From: JBGSYN01 sp041750975
GTDB taxonomy: Bacteria; Pseudomonadota; Alphaproteobacteria; Geminicoccales; Geminicoccaceae
DNA length: 11,754 nt
Reading direction: 5' to 3'
Assembly (NCBI GenBank): GCA_041750975.1
Contig: JBGSYN010000089.1
Coordinates: 1-11,754, forward strand
The position numbers and the translations under genes were made by a program. Below, in pieces: positions 6,452 through 11,754 of the stretch. Numbering within the stretch: the stretch's first letter is position 1; every line of letters begins with the position of its first letter. A model generated the notes under the pieces. It was not told the DNA's origin. It did no database searches and saw only the letters and a program-made list of their open reading frames with translations.

Positions 6452-7360
6452 GTGAATTGGAGAGGACGGGCGCCGAGCCGCAATGTCGAAGACCGGCGGG
6501 GCAGCTCTGGCGGGATCGGTGGGGCTGGCTTCGGCCGGGCCGGCATGGGTCGGGGCGGAACGCTGCCGTTCTTTTTGATACGGCTGATCCTCAACAAGTT
6601 CGGGATTGCCGGCATCGCCATCCTCGCCGGCGGCTATTTCCTGCTCCAGGCGGTGGGGTTGGATCCGATGGGCATGGTTGAGCCGCCCGGCCCGCAAACG
6701 CAGCAGACAACGTCCGAAAGCAACGAGCAGTTCGCTTTTGCCAGCGTCATGCTGGCCGAGACCGAAAATGTCTGGGGCCAGATCTTCGAGGCATCGGGCG
6801 AGCGCTACCCACAACCGACGCTTGTCGTGTTCAGTGGCCAGACCCGCTCGGGTTGCGGAGGGGCCAGTTCCGCTTCAGGCCCGTTCTATTGTCCGGCCGA
6901 CCGGAAACTGTATCTCGACACCAGCTTCTTCGACGAACTCGCGGAACGCTTCGGCGCCCCTGGCGACTTTGCTTCAGCCTACGTCATTGCGCATGAGGTC
7001 GGCCATCACGTGCAGAACCTTACTGGCACTCTCTCGGAGGTCCAACAGCAGCAGCGCAGTCTTGGAGAGGCGGAAGCGAATGCGTTGCAGGTCCGCGTCG
7101 AACTACAGGCCGACTGCTATGCCGGGGTGTGGGCGCATTATGCTGATCGTACCGCCGGGCTGCTCGAGGAAGGCGATATTGCCGAGGGGCTCGACGCGGC
7201 GGCCGCGATCGGCGACGACCGCCTGCAAAGGAATGCCGGGCGCCGGGTCGACCCCGATTCCTTTACGCACGGCACCTCGGCGCAGCGCCAGGAATGGTTC
7301 ATGAACGGCTATCGAGGAGGCAATCCGGGCGACTGCGACACATTCTCAAATAGCCTCTGA
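6452..7360 (+). CDS. ypfJ: YpfJ-type neutral zinc metallopeptidase
   Basis: Membrane-anchored zinc metallopeptidase of the YpfJ / putative neutral zinc metallopeptidase family; substrate unknown. With the GTG at 6452 it has 302 residues and starts MNWRGRAPSRNVEDRRG, matching the M-x-W-x-GR start I recall for relatives. A TTG one codon earlier (6449) sits 8 nt behind the strong GGGAGG site and cannot be excluded. A Gly/Arg-rich N-terminus (about 17-37) precedes one membrane span (about 51-68, GIAGIAILAGGYFLLQAV). The catalytic part follows: FSGQTRSGCGGASSASGPFY (127-146), the zinc motif HEVGHH (181-186, HExxH) and VELQADCYAGVWAHY, in which E217 is the likely third ligand. The end, around FTHGTSAQRQEWF (271-283), is typical of the family. 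Its last 15 coding bases overlap the convergent cobalamin-binding-like gene. Confidence 0.94.
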   Translation: MNWRGRAPSRNVEDRRGSSGGIGGAGFGRAGMGRGGTLPFFLIRLILNKFGIAGIAILAGGYFLLQAVGLDPMGMVEPPGPQTQQTTSESNEQFAFASVMLAETENVWGQIFEASGERYPQPTLVVFSGQTRSGCGGASSASGPFYCPADRKLYLDTSFFDELAERFGAPGDFASAYVIAHEVGHHVQNLTGTLSEVQQQQRSLGEAEANALQVRVELQADCYAGVWAHYADRTAGLLEEGDIAEGLDAAAAIGDDRLQRNAGRRVDPDSFTHGTSAQRQEWFMNGYRGGNPGDCDTFSNSL

Positions 7361-8140
7361 AGGCTTTTGCAGTGCGGCGACGATTGCGTCGAGACCGTCG
7401 GTCAGGGCGGCGGGACCGGGCTGGAGAATGAGGGGGGATTTGATCTCGTGGATGCGTCGATGGGCGATGGCAGGGATCGCCGACCAGCCGGACCTTGAGG
7501 CGATACGATCGGAGCGGACCTTCTTGCCGCACCATGATGCGAGGATGATGTCCGGCCGTGCTGCGATTACCGCCTCGGGGCGGACGATGCGATCCTTGGC
7601 CGCCTTCCGGGTGCGCAACTCCCGGAAGACATCGATGCCGCCCGCGATTTCGATGAGCTCCGAAACCCAGCCGATGCCGGAGATCAAGGGCTCGTCCCAC
7701 TCCTCGAAATAAATCCGCGGCCGCGGACCGCCTGCTGAGTTGCAGCGAATCGTATCGAGCCGGTCCTCGAGCGATACCGCCAGCGCCTCGGCCTTCTCGC
7801 TCGCATTGACCAAAGCACCAAGGGTGCGGATCATCGCGAAGATGCCTTGGAGGTCGCGCTGATTGAAGGCGTGAACCGCAACACCTTCGTGGATCAGGGC
7901 GGCGGCGATGTCCGCCTGGAGATCGGAGTATGTCAGTACAAGATCCGGTTCGAGCGCCAGGATTTTCGGGATATCCGCCGAGATGAAAGCGGACACACGC
8001 GGCTTGTCGCGGCGGACTTCGGGCGGCCGTACGGCATAGCCCGAGACGCCGACCATGCGGTGTTGCTCGCCCAAGAGATAAAGCGTTTCGACGGTTTCCT
8101 CGGTCAGGCAGACGATCCGCTCGGGTGGGTAGTGTTTCAT
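7346..8140 (-). CDS. Cobalamin-binding-like protein (BtuF/COG0614 fold), no signal peptide
   Basis: Class III substrate-binding fold related to BtuF and siderophore-binding proteins. The 264 residues show PPERIVCLTEETVETLYLLG (5-24), VGVSGYAVRPP (30-40), KPRVSAFISADIPKILALEP (46-65), YFEEWDEPLISGIGWVSELI (144-163), SWCGKK (202-207) and HEIKSPLILQPGPAALTDGL (231-250). No signal peptide or lipobox precedes the fold, so it seems cytoplasmic, unlike true transporter-binding proteins. No permease or ATPase gene is adjacent. Relatives that I recall are also leaderless and are annotated as cobalamin-binding or ABC substrate-binding; the ligand is unverified. ATG 8140 overlaps the stop of the upstream LysR pseudogene by ATGA, which suggests ancestral translational coupling. 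That coupling would now be broken by the amber codon upstream, so expression may depend on an internal start signal. The 3' end overlaps ypfJ by 15 bp in opposite orientation. Confidence 0.85.
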   Translation of the reverse strand: MKHYPPERIVCLTEETVETLYLLGEQHRMVGVSGYAVRPPEVRRDKPRVSAFISADIPKILALEPDLVLTYSDLQADIAAALIHEGVAVHAFNQRDLQGIFAMIRTLGALVNASEKAEALAVSLEDRLDTIRCNSAGGPRPRIYFEEWDEPLISGIGWVSELIEIAGGIDVFRELRTRKAAKDRIVRPEAVIAARPDIILASWCGKKVRSDRIASRSGWSAIPAIAHRRIHEIKSPLILQPGPAALTDGLDAIVAALQKPSEAI

Positions 8141-8847
8141 GCAGCAGCCTGTTCGGAGATGCCGAATTCATCGAGCAAGATAGCGATCAGGGCCGTGGCG
8201 GATGGCTTTTCCTCGCCTGCCTCCAACAGAATAAAGTCGTGGATGGGAAGGCGCGGCAGGTTCTCCGATTGAGTCAACGCGTTCGCGACGGGATCGAAGT
8301 GCCGTGCCGCCAGAATGCCCACGCCGACACCGGCGGCAATGGCGGAGCGGACTGCGGTAGTGCTCGAGCATTCGAGGACAGGGAACTAATCGATCCCGGC
8401 ATTGCCCAGAGCCTGCGTGGCGGCGGCCCAATAGTCGCAGGGTTTGCCGAAGCTGACGATCGGCAATGGTCTGAGCGCGTCGACCATGGCCTCGCGCTGA
8501 AGCTCCCAAGGTGGTTGCTCGCGCCAAAGCACCCGCTGAGCACCCAAACCGCTATGCTGCTGGACGATCGCCGTATCCAGCTCGCCTTCGAGAAACCGCC
8601 ATTTGAGGCTCGGGCTGGTATCGACGACGACTTCAAGACGGACCTCAGGGTGGACGCGCCGGAACCGCGCCAGCGAGACCGCCAGTCGCTCGGCGATAAC
8701 ATCATCGGCACATCCGAGGCGGACCCGACCCTTGAGATCCGATTGCCGAAGGCGATCGACCGCCTCGTCATGCACCAGCAGGATACGTTCGGCATCGGCA
8801 TGAAAGTCATTCAATATGTTTCTAAGCGATGATCGACTAGCCTGCAA
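8137..8847 (-). pseudogene. LysR-family regulator remnant: no HTH domain, in-frame amber stop
   Basis: Decayed LysR-type regulator. The minus-strand frame from 8847 reads the tail of the linker helix (DAERILLVHDEAVDRLR, residues 18-34) and then the effector-binding domain (GRVRLGCADDV, PEVRLEVVVDTSP, FLEGELDTAIVQQHSG). It ends at GNAGID with a TAG at 8388-8386. In the same frame, without any shift, coding resumes as FPVLECSSTTAVRSAIAAG and then VGVGILAARHFDPVANAL, running to the TGA at 8139-8137. This is the expected last third of the effector domain (82 residues). Relatives, as I recall, have a Trp near this position (GIxW), so TGG to TAG is a simple explanation. The N-terminal winged-helix domain (about 60-70 residues) is missing entirely; the DNA there belongs to another gene in another frame. 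It cannot bind DNA in the usual way. The end overlaps the next gene by ATGA. Confidence 0.85.
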
Positions 8848-9110
8848 TCGAACAGCAGTGGAACGATTTCATGAATGACGGCGGCGATGACAAATCTCAT
8901 ACCGACGAGTTGATGCCGGTCGTTGAAGCCAACCGCGAGCCACCCCGGCCCCGGAGCCGACAGATCGACGAAGAGCCGGCCATCAGCGTGGCGCCAGACG
9001 AATGTCATGCGCTCCGCCTGCAGAGAACGTTCTTTGGTTGCGGCGATTGCCGGCTTTGGTGGCGCCAAGACCGCCAAGGTGATGCCGCCGATGAATGCCC
9101 TTCGGCTCAT
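8811..9110 (-). CDS. Tat-exported DOMON-like protein, probably truncated
   Basis: Small exported protein with a DOMON-like start. ATG 9110 is chosen because GGGAG lies 7 nt upstream and it opens a signal peptide, MSRRAFIGGITLAVLAPPKPAIA, with a twin-arginine-type SRRAF and a likely cut after residue 23. A longer frame back to 9158 would precede the signal peptide and run over the divergent promoter. Residues 35-78 (MTFVWRHADGRLFVDLSAPG, then GWLAVGFNDRHQLVGMRFVI) match the first half of DOMON-domain proteins, which bind haem or sugars. From about residue 79 the sequence (EIVPLLFDCRLVDHRLETY) no longer looks like the family, and the 99-residue total is roughly half the length I expect. The end meets the place where the LysR remnant begins, so a deletion probably removed the 3' half. 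It is divergent from marR and may have been its target. Confidence 0.55.
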   Translation of the reverse strand: MSRRAFIGGITLAVLAPPKPAIAATKERSLQAERMTFVWRHADGRLFVDLSAPGPGWLAVGFNDRHQLVGMRFVIAAVIHEIVPLLFDCRLVDHRLETY

Positions 9111-9143
9111 GGGTTGGCTCCCGCTCTTGAATGCCCTATTAAT

Positions 9144-9193
9144 CAAGTAACCTGACATTACTCATGGTGACGATCATTGTCAAGCTACTTGAC
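9144..9193. promoter_or_regulatory. Two related operator-like sites between marR and the DOMON-like gene
   Basis: CAAGTAACCTGAC (9144-9156) and CAAGCTACTTGAC (9181-9193) agree at 10 of 13 positions. The second is the core of a perfect palindrome, GTCAAG-CTA-CTTGAC (9179-9193). They start 37 bp apart and lie in the short divergent gap between marR and the exported DOMON-like gene, where a MarR-family protein would bind to control itself and its neighbour. The palindrome ends two bases before the marR ATG and takes the place of a ribosome binding site. Confidence 0.6.
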
Positions 9194-9195
9194 TC

Positions 9196-9630
9196 ATGAA
9201 TGAGCCGAAAACACCGCTGATCGACCATATCGGCTGGCGCCTATGGCATGCGGCGATGGTCTGGAAGGCTCGGTATACAGAGGAAATGGTCAAGGCCGGC
9301 CACGGCTGGTACGCCGAAGCGCGCTCCAACATCATCCCTCATATCGCGGCCGACGGCACCAAGCAGTCCGAGATCGTCCGTGAGATGGGGCTGACCAAAC
9401 AGGCGGTTCAACAATTGGTCGATGATCTCGAGCTTGAAGGCGTGGTGACGCGTGTGCCGGATCCGAATGACCGTCGCGGCAAGCTCGTTATGTTCACCGA
9501 AAAAGGTCGGCGGGCGCAGCGTGATGCAGTCCTGGTGAAGCGCAAGGTCGAAAGCGAGTTTCGCAAGAAGCTGGGCCACGAGGATTTTGGTCGTTTATTC
9601 AGACTTCTTCACGATCTGGCACCGGATTAG
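9196..9630 (+). CDS. MarR-family transcriptional regulator
   Basis: Winged-helix dimeric repressor of the MarR family, 144 residues (normal size). Helices 1-2 (about 8-45) form part of the dimer interface. The winged HTH covers about 45-105: KQSEIVREMGLTKQAVQQLV (56-75) is the HTH with recognition helix, and RVPDPNDRRGKLVMFTEKG (86-104) is the classic DxR wing. The C-terminal helix (107-140) completes the dimer. It probably represses itself and the divergent DOMON-like gene through the paired sites at 9144-9193. No Shine-Dalgarno sequence precedes ATG 9196: the 15-bp palindrome ends at 9193, so the gene may be translated from a leaderless or very short-leader mRNA. The ligand is unknown; there is no Cys that would suggest redox sensing. 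Confidence 0.9.
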   Translation: MNEPKTPLIDHIGWRLWHAAMVWKARYTEEMVKAGHGWYAEARSNIIPHIAADGTKQSEIVREMGLTKQAVQQLVDDLELEGVVTRVPDPNDRRGKLVMFTEKGRRAQRDAVLVKRKVESEFRKKLGHEDFGRLFRLLHDLAPD

Positions 9631-9684
9631 CGTTTCACTCTGCCGCACTGGGACCAATGGTCTGTAACGCCGTTCGTCGTGCCG

Positions 9685-10104
9685 TCATGCCTTGCGGCGA
9701 TAGCAGAAGACATCAGGCACGCGCGCCATTCCTACCCGCTCGTAGAAGCCGGCCGCCTCCGGCACCGATGCCAGCGTCAGGCTGACCCGAGGGCCGAGTT
9801 GTAGCTTCGTCTCGTCGAGAAGTCGCTTGCCGATACCAAGGCCCTTCGCGGAAGCGACGACGGCGAGTTCGGAAAGGTAGCAGACCCAGGCAAAATCCGT
9901 GACGCACCGCGCAATACCGACGAGCGGTCGGCCGTGACGATCCGATCTTGCCGTCATGATCAGATCGGCATTTGCCAGCATCTGTTCCAGCCGCGCTTCA
10001 TCATCGATCGGACGGATTGCGCCAAGACCAGACTCGACCAGCACCCGCCGAAACTCCGTGACGCTCAAATCCGGCTCGCGTGCGTAGAGGATGCGCTCTT
10101 TCAA
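9685..10104 (-). CDS. GNAT family N-acetyltransferase
   Basis: Acetyl-CoA-dependent acyltransferase of the GNAT superfamily, 139 residues, cytoplasmic; substrate unknown. Motif A is clear: YLSELAVVASAKGLGIGKRL (76-95), in which KGLGIG is the Q/RxxGxG/A-type acetyl-CoA pyrophosphate loop. The C-terminal AGFYERVGMARV (118-129) is the usual motif B end. The start is a TTG at 10104 whose TTGA overlaps the TGA of the upstream TetR gene, so translation is very probably coupled. The two genes therefore form one operon, with the acetyltransferase under TetR autoregulation. A plausible role is detoxification or modification of a small molecule that is also the TetR ligand; this is inference. It ends 54 bp from the convergent marR. 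Confidence 0.9.
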   Translation of the reverse strand: MKERILYAREPDLSVTEFRRVLVESGLGAIRPIDDEARLEQMLANADLIMTARSDRHGRPLVGIARCVTDFAWVCYLSELAVVASAKGLGIGKRLLDETKLQLGPRVSLTLASVPEAAGFYERVGMARVPDVFCYRRKA

Positions 10105-10682
10105 GGTTGAGCATTCCCAAGGTTCTGGCTTCGGAGAAATATTTCTAAGTGGCCACGGATGAACCCGCTCAAAGGCTCGTCAGGGGAGAAGCCCCAGAGC
10201 AGAAGGGCACCTTGCCATTGTGCAATCATCAGGGTGCCGATCCCAAAAGGGGCGTGTTGTGTCTGCACGAAGCATGCCTCGATCTGTTCGGCGAGAGATG
10301 TGACCCAGGCAGCGCCCCGCGCTCGAAACTCCGAATCACGCAGATCCTCCCGCAACAGGTGAAGCTTGTCGGCGTAGCTTTCGATATCGCCATAGTCTTC
10401 CGAAAGCCGGCTGAGAATGGCGACGGCACCTTCGGGTGACTTCGGTTCCTCTCGGGCGATCCGGCGAGTCCGGTTCTCGAGACCTTCCCAGGCGTGCACC
10501 ATTGCCGCCCGAACCAGATCCTGCTTCGTGCCGAACCGCTGCACCAGCGTCGATCCGGACAATCCACTCCGCTTGGCAAGGGCAGCGAAGGTCAGACCCT
10601 CCGCACCCTTTTGTTCCATGATCGCCAACGCGCATTCGAAGATTTCCTCGTTAGATATTTTTCGGGGCCGAGGCATCTTCAC
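10101..10682 (-). CDS. TetR/AcrR-family transcriptional regulator
   Basis: One-component repressor of the TetR family, 193 residues. The N-terminal HTH is typical: ISNEEIFECALAIMEQKGAE (9-28), then GLTFAALAKRSGLSGSTLVQ (29-48), with RFGTKQDLV leading into helix 4. The rest is an all-helical ligand domain that defines no ligand. The start is either the GTG at 10682 (MKMPRPRK) or the ATG at 10676 (MPRPRK); neither has a good ribosome binding site. TATTAT on the minus strand at 10694-10689 could be a -10 element, which would give a leaderless or nearly leaderless transcript. It diverges from the SDR gene and shares an AT-rich palindromic region with it, so self-repression and repression of the SDR are likely. 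It is coupled to the GNAT gene downstream. Confidence 0.92.
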   Translation of the reverse strand: MKMPRPRKISNEEIFECALAIMEQKGAEGLTFAALAKRSGLSGSTLVQRFGTKQDLVRAAMVHAWEGLENRTRRIAREEPKSPEGAVAILSRLSEDYGDIESYADKLHLLREDLRDSEFRARGAAWVTSLAEQIEACFVQTQHAPFGIGTLMIAQWQGALLLWGFSPDEPLSGFIRGHLEIFLRSQNLGNAQP

Positions 10683-10710
10683 AATTCATAATAAACGAAT
10701 AATTGTTTAT
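10681..10710. promoter_or_regulatory. AT-rich palindromic operator candidate between tetR and the SDR gene
   Basis: Two nested inverted repeats lie in a strikingly AT-rich patch. ACAATT (10681-10686) pairs with AATTGT (10701-10706), and ATAAAC (10691-10696) pairs with GTTTAT (10705-10710) around an 8-nt spacer. A 20-bp dyad in the divergent gap beside a TetR gene fits a TetR operator. It also covers the minus-strand TATTAT (10694-10689), so binding would block tetR transcription, and it lies 50-80 bp before the SDR start, where it could cover that promoter too. Confidence 0.55.
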
Positions 10711-10761
10711 AAATGTAGTCCACATTCTCACACAAGAGCGATCTGAGATCGGGGAGCCACA

Positions 10762-11670
10762 ATGGACCTTGCGGGAAAAGTGGCGCTGGTCGCCGGCGCA
10801 ACACGCGGTGCGGGGCGAGGCATTGCTGCCGAATTGGGGGCGGCAGGCGCCACGGTCTATGTCACGGGACGAACCACACGGGATCGGATGTCGGAGTACA
10901 AGCGGCTGGAAACGATCGAGGACACGGCGGAATTGGTAACCGGGCTCGGCGGCCACGGCATTGCGATCCGCGTCGATCACCTGATCGGCGAAGAGGTACG
11001 CGATCTCATCGCCCGCATCCGCGACGAGCAAGGCAGGCTGGACATCCTCGTCAACGACATCTGGGGCGGCGAGACCCTCAAGGAATGGAACAAGCCGGTA
11101 TGGGAACACAATCTTGAGAACGGCCTGCGCCTGTTGCGGCTAGCGATCGAGACGCACTTCATCACCGCGCACTACGCATTGCCTTTGCTGATCGAGCGTC
11201 CGGGCGGATTCTTGGTCGAGGTCACCGACGGCACGGCGAACTACAATGCCACGCATTATCGCATCAATCCGTTCTATGATCTGGCCAAGGTTGCGGTGAA
11301 CCGGATGGCCTGGGCGCACGCCCAGGACCTTCAAGCCTATGGCTGCACCGCCATATCGATTACGCCGGGTTGGCTGCGCTCGGAGATGATGCTGGAGGCG
11401 TTCGGTGTGACCGAAGAGAACTGGCGCGACGCGACCGCCAAGGTGCCGCATTTCGTGATTTCCGAAACGCCGCGCTTCGTCGGCCGTGCCGTGGCAGCCA
11501 TCGCCGCCGATCCGGACCGGGCGCGTTGGAACGGCCAATCAGCGTCAAGCGGCGAGCTTGCCGGGCACTATGGCTTCACCGATCTCGACGGCTCCTGCCC
11601 GGATGCCTGGCGATATGTCGTCGAGGTCCAGGAAGCGGGCCTGCCGGCAGATGCCACGGGCTACAGGTAG
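10762..11670 (+). CDS. Short-chain dehydrogenase/reductase (SDR) family oxidoreductase
   Basis: NAD(P)-dependent oxidoreductase with a Rossmann fold, 302 residues, cytoplasmic, substrate unknown. GATRGAGRG (12-20) is the TGxxxGxG-type cofactor loop, and VTGRTTR (34-40) with its Arg after the second strand favours NADPH. NDIWGGE (98-104) replaces the common NNAG. The catalytic Y172 and K176 are in FYDLAKVAVNRM (YxxxK), and TPGWLRSE (201-208) follows. The residue at the catalytic Ser position appears to be Thr (VEVTDG, T155), and a loop of about ten residues (ANYNATHYRI) lies before the Tyr, longer than the norm for the simplest SDRs. GGGGAG at 10751-10756 is 5 nt before the ATG. It is divergent from tetR and likely its regulated target, perhaps working on the same compound as the GNAT enzyme. 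Confidence 0.9.
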   Translation: MDLAGKVALVAGATRGAGRGIAAELGAAGATVYVTGRTTRDRMSEYKRLETIEDTAELVTGLGGHGIAIRVDHLIGEEVRDLIARIRDEQGRLDILVNDIWGGETLKEWNKPVWEHNLENGLRLLRLAIETHFITAHYALPLLIERPGGFLVEVTDGTANYNATHYRINPFYDLAKVAVNRMAWAHAQDLQAYGCTAISITPGWLRSEMMLEAFGVTEENWRDATAKVPHFVISETPRFVGRAVAAIAADPDRARWNGQSASSGELAGHYGFTDLDGSCPDAWRYVVEVQEAGLPADATGYR

Positions 11671-11681
11671 GCCGTTCGGCC
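11670..11681. terminator. Small GGCC hairpin between the convergent SDR and vapC-like genes
   Basis: GGCC-GTTC-GGCC makes a 4-bp GC stem right after the SDR stop codon. There is no T-run, so it is at best a weak terminator signal. Confidence 0.2.
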
Positions 11682-11688
11682 ACAACAT

Positions 11689-11754
11689 TTAGCGCTCCCA
11701 ATCTTCGACAAGTAACCCGTTGATCCGCTCGAATTCTCGGATGTTGTGAGTGAT
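11689..11754 (-). CDS. C-terminal end of a PIN-domain VapC-like toxin, partial
   Basis: Reading in from the right edge on the minus strand gives ITHNIREFERINGLLVEDWER and then TAA (11691-11689). The pattern (T)xN.REF.R(V/I).GL.(V/L)EDW is the well-known C-terminal strand and end of VapC-type PIN-domain ribonucleases, where the Asn and the following acidic residues help form the metal site. Only 21 residues are in the window; the rest of the toxin, and probably its VapB antitoxin gene, would lie beyond position 11754. It converges on the SDR gene with an 18-bp gap. Confidence 0.75.
   Translation of the reverse strand: MTHNIREFERINGLLVEDWER

Noticed and set aside
8125..8832. A plus-strand 235-codon frame through the LysR remnant
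   Set aside because: Antisense to clear LysR effector-domain sequence that persists on both sides of the amber codon; no domain of its own.
9631..9684. Possible terminator between convergent marR and GNAT genes
   Set aside because: Only a 4-bp GACC/GGTC stem is visible, with no T-run; too weak to annotate.

Overview
This is chromosomal DNA from a GC-rich alphaproteobacterium, most likely of the Hyphomicrobiales (Rhizobiales) and allies. The call rests on the strong G/C bias at third codon positions, on the style of the proteins (a glutamine synthetase-like/Fe-alcohol dehydrogenase pair, an MFS carrier with a His-rich tail, a cobalamin-binding-like protein without a signal peptide) and on a repeat protein with CTND motifs that I associate with that order. 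No rRNA, tRNA, CRISPR array, transposase or phage gene is visible.

Layout from left to right. (1) Positions 1-659 hold the 3' part of a repeat-bearing protein of unknown function. (2) Positions 865-1794 hold egtD, the histidine methyltransferase of ergothioneine synthesis, without an egtB neighbour. (3) Positions 1802-1922 hold a 121-bp palindromic intergenic element of two hairpins bounded by 8-bp inverted repeats; it separates egtD from a convergent gene and supplies that gene's stop codon. (4) A minus-strand operon at 4434-1919 encodes a glutamine synthetase-like amine ligase (TTG start) and an iron-type alcohol dehydrogenase, overlapping by ATGA. It looks like a gamma-glutamylation route for using an amine or amino-alcohol. 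(5) Diverging from it by only 48 bp is a plus-strand run: an MFS exporter with a metal-binding-like His tail, creA, and a YpfJ-type zinc metallopeptidase. (6) On the minus strand, a cobalamin/BtuF-like binding protein converges on the peptidase with overlapping coding ends. It lies directly behind a LysR-family pseudogene.

(7) The LysR pseudogene (8847-8137) carries two lesions. It has lost the whole DNA-binding domain, and an in-frame amber codon splits the effector domain where relatives appear to have Trp. Just upstream is a Tat-exported DOMON-like protein that appears cut short at the same point, so one deletion may have joined two truncated genes. (8) A MarR regulator diverges from the DOMON-like gene across a short region with two related operator-like sites. 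(9) A TetR regulator and a GNAT acetyltransferase (TTGA overlap) diverge from an SDR oxidoreductase across an AT-rich palindromic operator region. (10) The last 66 bases are the C-terminal end of a minus-strand PIN-domain (VapC-like) toxin that runs off the window.

No complete new multi-gene system stands out. The observations most worth following are the palindromic element, the LysR/DOMON decay junction with its amber codon, the paired operator sites before the leader-poor marR, and the repeat protein at the left edge.
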